NCBI GenBank assembly: GCA_031002005.1
Contig: CM061920.1
Coordinates: 44,742,610-44,806,609 of the forward strand
Source of the DNA: Vandiemenella viatica
Taxonomy: Eukaryota > Arthropoda > Insecta > Orthoptera > Morabidae
Direction of reading: 5' to 3'
Length of the DNA: 64,000 nt
The notes under the pieces are model-generated. The model saw only the letters and a program-made list of their open reading frames with translations, made no database searches and had not been told where the DNA came from. A program made the translations under genes and the position numbers. Positions within the stretch are counted from its first letter, which is position 1, and every line of letters starts with the position of its first letter. Below are positions 21,996-34,074 of this stretch, piece after piece.

Positions 21996-22640
21996 ACGTA
22001 TGAGACTGTTCAGAGCCAAGTCCCTAGATTGTAGCAGCGGATATCACAGAGATGTCAATGAGCTTTATTTTATTCAATAAGTAGCTTACCGGATATTTGT
22101 TTCTGTTACAGAAACACTCTCATTTTGCTATACAATTCCAATGTAAACATTTTATTCGCACGAGCAACAAATATTTCAGGGATGTTGATATGTTGTGTGT
22201 ATTTTGTTCAGGTTGGTTTTATTCTGTTAAGGTCAGTAACAGTTTGTTGTAAATACAGTGTTTTAAATTTTCCTAACTGTTTTGTAATATGTTGTGAGTA
22301 TTTCGATGCGTACCTATTACACTAAAAAAAAAATGCTACAAAGGATGGTTCTCCTTTTAATTATATTACAAGCATTCAACCTCATTCATCGCATTTTATT
22401 CGCGAATTTTTCACATGGGACGTCTAGTATAAGCGATACTCCCTTCTAGGCGGAGTCAGTTCGCTCCGTGCTCCTATACTGCACAAACTGTTTAATAAAG
22501 CTTCGTTGCGTTTAAGTAAGTGTGTTCATCAATGACCCCGTTTCGCCCAAGGACCCTGATCATGGTTTACTACATGACAATATAAAAAATATGGAGAATT
22601 TGAATTTTTTCCTAAAAAAAAAATATTGTTTTATGCAAAG
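21996..22640. other. Unassigned; possible LTR end
   Basis: Bases 22440-22570 (AATAAA in tttaataaagcttcg, then caccccgtttcgccc-like sequence) resemble the R-U5 end of an LTR followed by a leader, but no second LTR or coding region matches. Confidence 0.25.
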
Positions 22641-23976
22641 AAACAGTAAAAGGTAAAGAATGACTAGAAACTGTAGAGATCACAGCAATCAAAACAGAAG
22701 TGTACATGAGTTTTGTGAGAAGATAAAGGATCGGACTACTTTTATGACCCAATCAATCATGGTCATACAACAAAAGCCTACCAGATCCATGTACACAGCA
22801 GTGTCAAAGAGTTTGGATGCTGTGGAAAGACTGTGTGGATCACTGGAGGAGGGTGGCACTGGCCATGTCAGATATGAATATCATGGTGAAGGGAGGCACA
22901 CCTAAAAAAAATACAGTGAACCAAGTGGTTCTGAGATGATTTTGGATAGGTGATGAAAGGCAAATGCTGAGATACTCGGAAAGAAAAGGAGTGAAATTTT
23001 TGAAGGAATAATAACAATAAGAGATTCAGTAGAGAAAATCAAACAGCAATCTAGGTAAGAGAAGACGAAAGAATAGGACAAGATGAAAATAGATAAAGAA
23101 ACTACTATCAGTAATTCATTCAGTCTTGGATTATTAAAATTTAGGACCATATTGTGATGAGATGAGTGGAATCAAGTGTGGATTATGAATGTTAGGACAG
23201 AATGTGTGTCCAAAGGAGGCAGAAAAATTATATGAAACTGGTGTGTTGTCCATATTCAAGTGTTAAGCGTAGAAGCTATACTATAAGAGTGAAATGAGTA
23301 GAGTAAGATACTTCTTTGCATAGTTGGAAACATTTTGAAATGGTTAAGAAATGGCGAAGTGAAGGATGAATGTGTTCACAGAAGTTCCAATGCAAGATCC
23401 AGTTAAAGATGTTGAATATTCAAGAGCAGATAGTAGCAATGAATTAAGATGAAAAGGAATAAAGAAGTTATTGGGAACAGACCTAGGCGAGAAGCAAACA
23501 ACTGCATTCTGTTTGAAATGTTTGACTAAAGTCTATGATCTTGATGATGAAAAGAACAAGGAGAAGTGACAGTATATGTCTGATTGAATAGTATAGAAGA
23601 AATAAGCAAGAACCAAACAGATATAAAGAGGATTAGAAGAATGGGCACAGAGAATTAAGGGGGACGATGGGGATTATAACTGGTTACACTAAAATGTAGA
23701 ATCCCACTTTTTGATAGAAAAACAATAAGGAAATGAAGAATGTTCACAACTGTTAATGAATGTGGATCAACTGAAATTCATTCCAATTAAGGTAGAAGAG
23801 ATGAACAAAGTGTATCAGACAGAAATGGGTAGGATTGGAAGAAGCAGCATGAAGAAAGGGAAACTGGATGGAAAATTCTAAAAAGCTAGAAGAGGGCAAA
23901 GAAAAAGAAGTCCTGGCAAATGTGTAAGAATTGACAAGAAATTTTTTTATGTGAGTTTAAGAATCTTCTACATAAA

Positions 23977-24014
<38 letters not shown>
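22641..24014 (+). mobile_element. Purine-rich retroposon-like remnant ending in A37
   Basis: For 1.3 kb the plus strand is strongly biased to A and G, with frequent gaag and aaaga, and it ends in a run of 37 A (23978-24014). Only one short ORF (22660-22905) is open and I do not recognise it. Strand asymmetry plus a terminal A run suggests an old retroposed transcript (LINE ORF1 or processed RNA); family unknown. Confidence 0.4.
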
Positions 24015-24016
<2 letters not shown>

Positions 24017-24775
24017 AAATAAGAGGAAACATGACAAAGGTATAAACTGACCTTTCGAAACTGTTGGGAAGCCTCACCCAAACAATTGTTTCTTAGCAAA
24101 TCAGGTTATCGATTCTGAAGTTGTTCATAGTTTGAAATTTGTAATTGCTATTTGTTTTGTTTGATTTACATAGGACTTTGTATTATATGGGAGCAAGGAA
24201 TTCCTTATGGAAGAGACTAAGTTGGACTATTTTGAAGAAGGGGATTTAGTTTTGTGGATTAGGCGAGAGTTTTAAACTTTTTTGTGAAAAGAACGTGTCT
24301 ATTGTTTTGTAATAAGATAGAATAGGGAAAAATAATCCATCAGCTACCAGAGATGAGAAGGCAGGAGTTCGAGGTGAGCATGTAAAAAAAAAAAATTGCA
24401 CAATATTTCTGTACGAAATCTTAGTCATGTGAGAGGCGAGACATATGGCATGGGGAAAGATGCGATCACATCCTGACCTGCCACATGAATGAAACAGAGG
24501 TGGAACACACAGGGTGGTGGTGGAAGTGCCGGGGGTGGGGAGAAGGTGGAACAGTGATAAGAATGGAACAAAAAAATCTCTACAACAACTAGTTAAAAAA
24601 ATTAAATAGTATAATTTTAAAAGTTATAGGGGTAAATAAATAATGTTAGAAATATGTATAACACAGACATGGGTAATGGCTATGAGGACATTGAATTATG
24701 GACCATATATCACAGTGAAGTATCCCGGTGTTGTATGTAGTGATGTATACCTAAGATGTTAACAAGAATACTATG

Positions 24776-25080
24776 AACAGCTGCAGGCTGATTTGGACAG
24801 GATATCTAGCTGGATTGGCCACCATGGGTCAAAGATAAATGCAAAGAAGAACCAGCTTACTAGGTACACAGATAAAAAACTGAAGAGTGATTATGATCAT
24901 AAGGCGGGGAAAGAATTGCTTGTTGAAGACTTGAAATGTAAATACCTTGGCATTACATTTGATAACAAACTCAAATGGTCTGGATACATTTGACAGGTAG
25001 TAGGAAATACGTTTCAAAATCCTACACTTGTTGGAGAGAGTGTTGAGGGGATGTACCACAGAAGTAAGAGAATAAGCTAT
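24776..25080 (+). pseudogene. LINE-X fragment 1
   Basis: Part of the RT thumb region of the LINE family that dominates 34-48 kb: LDRISSWIGHHGSKINAKK, LKCKYLGITFDNKLKW. It opens mid-gene and dies out after a stop at 24992. LINE-X is a CR1/Jockey-like non-LTR element by its motifs. Confidence 0.8.
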
Positions 25081-26119
25081 TTGACAGTATTGAAAATATA
25101 TTACAAATTGTAGTCATATGCATAGATTGTTGCTTAAGGAAGCTATTTTTTAAGTTTGAAAAGAAAGGTGAATTAATATTATTATTATTTTAAGTGAAAT
25201 AAAAGTTCTTACCTTTGGTCATGTAACAGAAAATGCTCTACCATTGGAGGTCGTTTCAGTGACACTACGTGCTAGTAATCACTGCAGCTGTGAGTCGAGT
25301 GTTTCCTATTTTCCAACTTTTCAGTTATTTTTATTGTTAGTTGCTGGCTATTTCTTCTTATTAATCAGTTTTCATTTTGAATGCAAAATGTAGATCAATT
25401 TTGAAGAAGCCCTCAGCGGAAACATCGCCAAAAAATACACTTTTTTGTTCAGGCTTAATTTGAAAACAAAGTTGCCTATTCAAAAACTACAATGTGAAGC
25501 TATGGTCTCATTTGGATACTTGTGCTGGAACTTGTATCTGGATTTGCATATTTGACAAGTCGCAGCAATTTATCTCCTTCAGACTGCTCATATATGTGGT
25601 AAATATCGAAGCATCTCATACAAATCCCTCATACATTGTGTATATACTCATTTTACATTTGACTTGTATCTCATCCATGTGCATGCACATTAACCCAAAA
25701 AAATAAAAATAAAATCTAATTTAGTCCACAACTTGAAGGTTGGTTGGTTACTCTCGAAGGAGGCATACTAAGCCATTGTGTCAGAGCTAGGACGGCTATG
25801 TTCTTTCCTCTGGGACCTACAGTTTAATGTAGAATCTGAACCTTCGAACATCCTGGTTTAGCTCAAATTATCAAACAAAACTCTTAAAAAATGCACCCAA
25901 TGAGATTTGAACACAGGAATAGAGCAGTGAAATTTGAAAAGTAAATGCCTTAAATCCCCCCCCCTTTCTCCCATCAGATAAAACAGTTTTATTTCAGATA
26001 CAATAATTACACACATAATTTACAGCAATCAGTATTAACATTTGAAACGACATAATCTGAAGTATTAAGTTTCTTAGAATTATTTTTCTGGTGAACTGAT
26101 TTGATTATGCAAACAGGAA
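25081..26119. other. Unassigned stretch
   Basis: No gene or clear repeat found; simple tta repeats near 25178. Confidence 0.35.
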
Positions 26120-26245
26120 TTGTGTTATGCAAATGGAGACTTTCCGGGTGTATTGACGAAATGAATTCTTCACAGGAGATCAGCCGGATAGCGTTGTAAA
26201 ATGACAACATTTCGACAAACTGCTCGTTAGTCTTCATCAGGTCTA
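26120..26245 (-). other. Possible Penelope-type 3' end remnant
   Basis: Reverse complement reads cctgatgaagactaacgagc then agtttgtcgaaatgttgtc, the kind of stretch found near the end of Penelope-like elements (compare 29010-29045). No endonuclease remains next to it. Confidence 0.3.
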
Positions 26246-26483
26246 CTACTTCAGATATTATTACCTGAAATCACAAACTAGACTGGCTTAGCCATGGAGC
26301 CAACTTTCTTCTACAGCCCTTGAGCTGCAGAATTCGAGACTGAAGTTTTTGCCTGTGTGGAATTTCCTTCATTTTATTGAATGTATTTCTCTGTTTTTAT
26401 TTGTCATTTCCTGTAGGCTCATTCTTATTTGTCCTTACATTAGTAATCTATTTTTGAATTTGTTATTAGTTGTTCTTCGTTGT

Positions 26484-28350
26484 CTATTGGATTAAGTTAA
26501 GTGGTCTTTTGTGCAGTCCTAGATTTACGTCATATTGGGCGAGTGTATTTATTGTTTGATTTGTATTCATTTCTGCCTTATTATACAAAGCAGTTGCTGT
26601 CTTCCGGTATCTATCTTTGAGCATTTTGATATCAGCTATCTGATGGAGTTGATTAGTCGGGAACATTATAGGTAGGTGAAGAGCCCTTTTTAGCGCCTTA
26701 TTTTGCAGTCTTTACAGAGTGTCCAAATGAGTTGCAGCTGCGTTTGCCCATACTGGAGAAGCATATTCCATCAGTGGTCTGACAAGCGATTTGTATAATT
26801 GGATGCCTATCTAGTACTGAGGGTGCTGGTGTGATTGAGGATTGGGTATATTTTGCCCAGTCTGCGTTGTATCCTCTGTCGGACCTCATCAACATGTGCC
26901 TTCCAGGTCAGGTTAGTTTTTAAAGTGATACCTAGATACCTGGCTGTATTCACCCAAGGGATTCTTTCATCAAAAAGTTCCAATCTGGGTCAAGGTGGCA
27001 TTCTTTTTTTTGTTAGCCAGATGGCCTGGCTTTTAGATGCATTAATGCAGATTCTCCATTTTGTTGCCCAATCTTCAATCTCCTCCAGTGTGGCCTGAAG
27101 CCTCCGGGCTACGCGAAGTTGCAAAAACTGCTGCATCATCAGCATAAAGTGCAGTTCCAATCCCTTGTTGTAAGGGTAGATAAGTTGTATACAGGGTATA
27201 TACTACTGGACCCAGTACACTGCCCTGTGGAACCCCAGCATGTATTGTTCTTCGTGTGGATGTGATGTTGTCTACCTTCACTACAAATGTTCGTTGTTGT
27301 AGGTAACTGCTGATGATCTTCAATAATCTGCCTTACATGCGAAGGGTTGCCATTTTATAGAGAAAACCATAGTTCCAAACCAAATCAAAGGCTTTGGCCA
27401 CATCTAGGAGTATCACCCCACAGTGATCCCGAAAGTTAAATGCACCAGTTGCCGTTTCCACTAGTCACGTTAGTTGATGAACAGTTGAATGATTAGTCCT
27501 AAAGCTGTGTTGCACATCGGTTACCATGTTACCTTCCTCGATGTAAGCTTGTAGTCGTTCAAAAATTTTGCTGACTGCTGTCAGGAGGCTAATAGGTCTA
27601 TAATTTTGCGGAGACTTTTGGTATTTCCCTGATTTAGGAACTGGAATGATTATTGCGTGCTTCCACGCAGTTGGGTAGATGCCACTTTCAATTATTCTGT
27701 TGAACTTTCTAACCAATTTATCGACGACGGTAGATGGCAGATTTTTAAGAATTCTGATGGTAATGCCATCTTCCTCCAGCATTTTGTCAGGAGGTAAATT
27801 GGACACTGCTTCCAGAAACTTCTGTCGAGTAAATGGTTTAATTTCATCATTGTCTCCTCCATCGTGGAGGTAACACTGAAGGCGGCGTTTGACTAATCTG
27901 GTGTGCTGTTCATCTAGCGGTTCACTGATAGGCTGAAAGTTTGCTTCAAAAGCATCAGCAAGAGCTTCCGCATTTTCAATTGGTTTGCATAGTACTCTAT
28001 TATCAATTTGAAGAGGTGGTATTTGCGATCTTTTTCTCAGCAACCTCCGAGTTTCCCTCCTGGCCGTATTGTCCTCGACTTTGAGCGTCGCAACTCTTGC
28101 TTCCCATTCCTTGTTTCTGTGTGCTATGATACGGGCTTTAATTTCTCTAATTAGTCTGTTTAGACGTCGCCTGTCTTCAGGTCGTCTTGTTTCATGCCAT
28201 ATCCGTGAGACTGTTTTTTTCTGCAATAATTGCGAGAATGTCAGCCGGTAGCTCTCCAGCGAAAATCTAACTCCGTCTACCGATGATTGCCAGGACGCCC
28301 AATCAGCGCACGGCAGAACTGGAGTGCCCGATCTGCCAACTGAGGGTATC
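26484..28350 (-). pseudogene. Jockey-type LINE, RT region
   Basis: Minus strand. Bases 28330-27465 give an intact stretch with the linker (CADWASWQSSVDG), RREtrRLLRKRSQIPPL and RT blocks KHAIIIPVPKSGK and NYRPISLLTAVSKIFERL. After a frame break, 27323-27075 carries HAGVPQGSVLGPVVYTLY and the catalytic YADDAAVF. The C-terminal part (IQLYKSLVRPLMEYASPVW, then FPTNQLHQIADIKMLKDRYR) continues to 26484, as in Jockey-clade proteins. Several frameshifts and stops. It has no ORF1 and is joined at its 5' side to 5S rRNA-like sequence. Confidence 0.85.
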
Positions 28351-28359
28351 AATGTTGTG

Positions 28360-28440
28360 GACTGCGTATGGAGCCATACCCGGTGACCCATCCAAGTACT
28401 TGCCACACCCAACATTGCTTAACTGGTAGCCGGATGTGCT
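28360..28440 (-). repeat. 5S rRNA-derived sequence at the LINE 5' end
   Basis: The reverse complement contains agttaagcaatgttggg and agtacttggatgggtcaccg. These match the 3' half of eukaryotic 5S rRNA including the internal promoter region (A box agttaagcaacg and C box agtacttggatgggtgacc). It is about 75 bp long, with a few changes, and runs straight into the truncated Jockey LINE on the same strand. It is not a complete 5S gene. Confidence 0.8.
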
Positions 28441-29050
28441 TCGTTCGGTTAAGGATGATTTAGGCCTAAGAGTTACTGGAATTTATTCCATACCATGTGA
28501 ATGCGGCAAAGTTTATATCGGACAGACAGTCAGAACGATCGCTGAACGGTTTACGGAGCACAAATGACACTTAAGGCTGGTACAAGTAGAAAAGTCTGCG
28601 ATAGCCGAACATGCTTCTATGTAGAGCATAAGATAGAGTTTGATAAAACGGTGGTACTGGCCAGAGTCTATTCATTCTGGAACTCAGTAATTGGGGAGGC
28701 ATTGGAAATACAGTTGAATGATAATAACATCAATAGGGACAGCGGACTGTACCCGAGTCAAGCCTGGACACCAATTATTAGGACTCTACATCTTGAATGA
28801 GAGAAATCTTCTCAACAAGGCGTAAAGGATGCAAATTAACGCCATAGATTAAGTTCGCCAGCACATCCATATTTTTTCAAGCATTTTAATCTTTCTTATG
28901 ATTTATACTCATGGTTACATTATCGTTGCTCCTCTCACCACCTCCGACGGTCTATAGCATTCTATAAGTTGCTGCACCGAACGCAAGTCTTGCGCAAGCC
29001 CAGCCACTTACACTTGAAGAAGGGTTTTAGACCAAAATATTGTATTTTCT
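28441..29050 (+). pseudogene. Penelope-like element, GIY-YIG endonuclease end
   Basis: From 28470 the translation gives GIYSIPCECGKVYIGQTVRT, then ERFTEHK and a stop, and in another frame EKSAIAEHAS. Bases 28690-28797 add EALEIQLNDNNINRDSGLYP and W. This is the C-terminal GIY-YIG nuclease of Penelope-like retroelements, including the CCHH-like Cys pair. The reverse transcriptase part is absent, so the copy is 5'-truncated. The 3' UTR ends about 29045 with cttgaagaagggttttagac. Confidence 0.8.
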
Positions 29051-29375
29051 TTGTTTGTGTGTTGTTTTGTGTTGCTGCTGCCCTCCTCCCTTCAACTTTG
29101 GTGAGTGTTGGGTGTATTTCATCTGCCTTTTCCATATAAATATTGCCTCGCGTCATTTCTTTCCTTTCATTGTTACCTATAAAACAAAAATTTTGTTTTG
29201 TATATAATGTAAAACTGTTTTTAACTAGTGTATCAAACTTTATGTTAAACTGATATCAATACCTAACATTTTAATTAAATGCTTTTAAATTTTAATTTTT
29301 CTTAATAGTAACTGATTGTTTGGACTGTTGATTGACAATGTGGAAACATAATGCAGCCTTTTTGTGTTGAGCGAC

Positions 29376-29605
29376 TTTTTTTTTTTTTTTTTTTTTGCTT
29401 CTATCTTTACACCTTGTTGATGCTGAGGTCTTTAGAGGTGCTAAAGGTCTGGTGGACAAGGAGTTGGAAGGAGTTCGACTGTGGACTTTTGAAGGGACCA
29501 CCCCAGCATTTGCCTGGAATGATTTGGGGAAACCATGGAAAACCCAAATCTGGATGGCCAGACAGGAATTCGAACCGGTCTTCTCCCGAATGTGAGACCA
29601 CAATG
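29376..29605 (-). mobile_element. SINE-1 copy with A tail
   Basis: Reverse-oriented. T21 at 29376-29396 is the A tail, followed by cttctatctttacaccttgt, the body (ccagcatttgcctggaatga) and the B-box end (ggaattcgaaccggtcttct in reverse). The A-box head is missing beyond 29605. Confidence 0.85.
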
Positions 29606-30793
29606 CATCAAGAATTTACTGTGTGGCTTATAAATGTTGCTTTGGATGCTAGGCAAGTTTTTGGCATTAAACTATTATTCCAGGCAGTTTAGTGATGTGG
29701 AGATGACACTCCATCTGCACCTGACAAGATACGAAAAACAACACACCGAGTCATCAGTTATAATCTCTATGTTGATGGGCATACACATGAATGCCAATAA
29801 TTAAGATGCAATGTACTCAACCCTAGCAATAACTGACTTTCTTTACCATCATTACAACTAACTCCTCTGAAGAGTCTGCGGCCAATGATTAGTAGTTGTT
29901 GTTGTTCAGAATATCATTAAGAGAAAGCTACATAAATTTTGTCATCTATTGTGCTTTGGTAATGTTCAGTGAGGAGCCCAATACCTACTTCTGCAATAAA
30001 AAATCAAATGTATCTTAAGCTTTTCCACTTGAAGTAACCTTACCACCACTTTTGAGCAAGTAAATAACTCTAGTGAGTAGTAAGATGCACTTGGAAACCA
30101 TGTAATCTACAATTTTCAAGTTATTAAGCTTCAAAGCATATTTACTCTAACTTTTGTCTTACATCAGGAAAATTTGAAACCCAAAATATTACGAGTAACA
30201 TTAGTGAATCAAATTAAGACTGGTTTAAAATACTGATTAGTAGAAGATTTGCTGTTGCTTGGGAGTTAATGTTTGTATCAACTTTTTTTTCCAACTCAGA
30301 CCAGGTCATTTACTTGAGCTGGTTGGTTTCTTTGCTACTGCTGTTAGTTTGTTAAACTGGGTTCAAAGTCTCTAAATATGGCCACTACCCTCAATGAGAA
30401 AGAATAGTCTCAACAGAAGTCATATAGGTCTCAGTTATTCATGTTTCTTGAAACCATCTGTTTACTTTTCCTAAAAGGCTGTTATTAACAACGAGATACC
30501 AATGTAAACCTTCCTGCATGCCTCAAACTATTCTTTTACAGATTACTCTGAGTAACATTACAAAATGATCATTTTCATTAAACTTTGTAAACTTATTATC
30601 ATGTTGCACACAAAAAACATTATTTTTTTCTGGGTTAGATGAAAATATTAAAACTAATTCAAGAATGTCAGATTTTAAAAAAAGCTTCTAGGTTTACTAT
30701 TTTGAGGAAATCCACTAAAATATATTTCTTAATGAAAATGGCACTTTATATCATAATTTTTTTCAACCTGCCATAAAGAGGAAGTAATAATAC
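29606..30793. other. Intergenic, 3' of MTRFR
   Basis: AT-rich sequence with no gene or repeat that I can name. It lies downstream of the minus-strand MTRFR polyadenylation signal. Confidence 0.4.
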
Positions 30794-30799
30794 TTTATT
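30794..30799 (-). terminator. Polyadenylation signal AATAAA for MTRFR
   Basis: AATAAA on the minus strand about 50 nt after the stop codon of the final exon (30851-30849). Position and strand fit the end of the host transcript. Confidence 0.6.
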
Positions 30800-30848
30800 T
30801 GGTATTTTATAACACTCATAAAACTATTAACACTCAGTTTATCATTTA

Positions 30849-31072
30849 TCACTGTTGAGCCCCTCTCGTTGTTGCCACTGTTCTTTTAGCTGTCTTAAGT
30901 ATGCATTCTTTTGCTTGTATTTTTTGTGCCTTATCGCGTTGTAGACGTGCACGCTGGGCCTCTAAACTGCAGTCTCCATTAAGTACCACATCAAGTCGTT
31001 CCACTAGCAGCTGGCGTGCCAGACGGCGATTAACCTCCTGCAGCCGAGACTTGTGCACCTTCACCACTATTC
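30849..31072 (-). CDS. MTRFR: MTRFR-like mitochondrial release factor, final exon
   Basis: Minus-strand exon of 224 nt starting after a tgtacag acceptor (AG at 31074-31073). With the single G carried over from 45090 it completes a Gly codon and continues IVVKVHKSRLQEVNRRLARQ, the conserved block that follows the GGQ region in MTRFR/C12orf65. It ends in a basic, Lys/Gln-rich tail as in that family (AKECILKTAKRTV) and a TGA. The protein, joined with 45342-45090, is 158 residues; the human protein is of similar length. The family acts on stalled mitochondrial ribosomes and rescues them by peptide release. No frame damage. Confidence 0.9.
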
Positions 31073-32619
31073 CTGTACACCAGAAAACTTCTCATTTAAT
31101 GAAATTTTGGTATTAAGATAATTAAGTGCTAACTTGATTGCCATCATAGTACTGAAAATATGGGAAGGAAACTCCATGTTCAACTTCACTGCACTACTTT
31201 CACACTCGGTGTTTTAAGCAATATAAGTTAACACGTGAATAATGATATTTAAGTCCACCAGACCTGATTCAACAGCAGCATGCTGAAAATGTTAATGCCA
31301 TCTTAAAATAAACTGCAACAAACAAGCACAACCAATAAACATTGAACAGTTTTCGCCATGCTACTAATGATCCACTGTCAGTTTTGGGAAGAGTGAAACA
31401 AATGACATAAATCAAATACAAGCTGCTATAGGAACTTAAAGCAATCCTCTCCTTGCAACTGCTTCAGAAAAATAAGAAGCTACTGCTATCTTCCAACAAT
31501 TATAAATTACATTTAAAGGCCTCAGATAAAAAACAGCAGTTCCACAGCTGTCACCCTTTAAGATATATATTATATTCAAGGCTGGGTATCCAGTTCAAAG
31601 TTAACATGTGAAGACAGGGACAATTTATGAAAACAGTTAATTGTCTGACACAGGTAATAACTCATTAATATGGCTAGATTTATGATGGGCACATGTATTG
31701 ATGTAGCAATGTGCACTAATTTATATCCAAGTGAGTTAAGGTACAGTCTGAAATATTTTTTTTGGGTGTCATATGAGTCTGCTTCTGCTGTCCTGCTATC
31801 AACTGTGGGAAGTGATTGATATACATTTTCCTTTCCTTTCAATAATGATAATTTTGTAGAAACACTGTATTTTCAAAGAAAAAATTATCAAATAACTTTT
31901 TCTGCACCATGATACTAATCAGTCATTTTATCTGTAACCTAAACAAGTCAAAAACCTTAGTATCAACAAAGGCAGGGTTAATTTTTATAGGTTGCTCACT
32001 TGATATAAGTATCATGATTATCATTAAGGGGCACTTGAGAAATGTCTTTGAATGCTGAATGTTCCGCACCAATTTCAAATTTGAGATTATAGCAGCTTTG
32101 GACCTAATTCTTAAATTATATAAATGTTTCCCACGATAAAAAGTAAATTACTAATGCTCATTTTTATCAGCTTTTGATTTTTAGTATACAGATGGCAGAT
32201 TTTAGGGTTCCATACCAAAATTGCAAAAGCAGAACCTTTATTATCTCATCACATCTGTACATCACAACTAGCAGCTGCCACCTTCGCATCAATTATTACA
32301 AAATTTTACAGAAAAGTGTTACATGATAAACAAAATAGACCCATATACAAGTATTTTTTTATGGTACATCATACATTTTATAAGTTATGAACTACCAAAT
32401 TTGCTATCTATGTCTCCCCTTCTCCATTCTAATTTTCTAGTCATATGATTGCAAAACTATTGCTCCCTGGGGCTGCTATGGTGGCTGTGAAGGTGTAAAA
32501 GGAACACAGAAGGGGCTTTGATGATGCTATGTTAGGCCCAGCAAGCCAGCCATGGATCCAATGGTCCTTTCAGTCAGGGAACAAGCCTTAAAAAAAAAAA
32601 GATTGGATTAAGGGATAAC
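31073..32619. other. Intron of MTRFR, 3' part
   Basis: AT-rich intron sequence. The ORF at 31576-31842 and others are not convincing. No repeat recognised before 32620. Confidence 0.5.
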
Positions 32620-32800
32620 TGACCTGGCAAGAGAGAAGGATGACAAGAAGATTAGTGGATTGGAACTTGAAACTTAAGGATGTTAACAGGAAAAGTGAAC
32701 AAGATTGTGGATCTCATACAAAGGAGGAAGCTGGATGTCCTTGGGCTAGCAGAGACAAGATGGAGATAGGAAACCACAAAGGAGTTATGCAAAGGTTTTA
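32620..32800 (+). pseudogene. LINE endonuclease remnant (RTE-like)
   Basis: Frame-shifted reading gives WNLRKL-type start, KIVDLIQRRKLDVLGLAETR and W. This is the N-terminal part of the apurinic-type endonuclease of RTE-like LINEs (the usual TWNVRTL ... LDILGLQETRW). Only 180 bp survive. Confidence 0.55.
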
Positions 32801-33429
32801 AATCATTTTGAATAGGGAATTGAACTGGAGTTGAGATGTGGAAAGGGCTAAAAGCAATTTATGATACGATTGTCAAGGACAAAGTCCAAGTAAGGAGAAA
32901 AATTATAAATGTGAAGTAAGCCTGTCTCTATTTCTTTAATTTTCACAACTAAACTGCTAAACTGATCTTCATGAAAATCATTAGGTATACTATGATAATT
33001 TTTTTGCGATAAACAACATTTTGTAATAAAATTTTGAAAACTAACCAAATGGAGACAGGCAGATAGATGGTATGTGTAAGTGCCTGTAATGTTATATCAG
33101 TCACTGAGACTTTGTTAATCTTTTAGTCAGTTTGTGTAGCTTTTAAGATGACTATCAATAAATCTCTGGGACAAGTAGCAGGAGTCTCCCACAAATAAAC
33201 ACCCCCCCCCCCTTTTCACGTTGTTGCAAATTGGTATCTTAATGAGATTGGTAGAATGGTATGGTGACGGGTTCCCTGTTATATTATTCCATCTTCATGC
33301 TTTTTGGAACACCTTTTATGTGACTTGCGGATTTTTATATCCAATTCTAGCAATAAAATTCTAAGTCTCCATGTACGAAGTCAAGGATAACAGCTAGTTT
33401 AAGTATATGCCCAAAAGCAGAATATATGG

Positions 33430-34060
33430 AGAAGGAGGAATTTTTTATCAGATTTCGATGGAACTTTGGGCATGGATTGTCAAAAATAAAGAGAAAAATA
33501 CTGTCAACTTTTGTTTTGAAAAAACTCAATCCCTCGATCCCCTTAATTTTTGTCAATGTTCTTTATACAAATCTACAGTTGACACCATTTAACTGATCTC
33601 AATTAAAGTTGGCATATACATGTAATTTTTCATGGAGAAGGTTTATGACCAAAATAAAAAAAAAAAACACGCCATCTCCTCCTTTAAACCCCTTAATTTT
33701 ATACAAACATACATTTCTTATCTGATTTTGATTGAACTTTGCACATGTATACTTTAAAATAAAGAGAAAAAATCCTGTAAACATTTGGTCTGCCAAAAGC
33801 CCAACCCATATTCCCACCTTCCACCCCCTTCAGTTTTGTCAGTGTTCTTTATAAAAAGCTACAGTTGACTCCATTTGACCGATTACCATGAAAGTTGGCA
33901 ATTATATGCATTTTTTCACGAAGGTTTCTGAGCAAAAAATAAAAAATCCACCCCCTCTTCCCATTAAACCACTTAATTTTTATACAAACCCACAGTTTTT
34001 ATCCAGATTAGATAGAAATTAGCACACTTTTACCAAAAAGGTACACTGATTAAATAAAAG
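33430..34060. repeat. Imperfect tandem repeat, about 290 bp, two copies
   Basis: The series ccccttaatttttgtca, gttctttatacaaa, ctacagttgac, agttggca, atttttcatgg and taaaccccttaattt occurs from about 33540 and again from about 33830. A C10 run and unique sequence lie before it (32801-33429). Confidence 0.65.
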
Positions 34061-34074
34061 TCTTTTTTATGATT

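Noticed and set aside
23886..24077. Poly-Phe ORF on the minus strand
   Set aside because: Translation of the A37 run.
28360..28440. A 5S rRNA gene
   Set aside because: Only the 3' half is present, with changes in conserved positions and LINE sequence attached.
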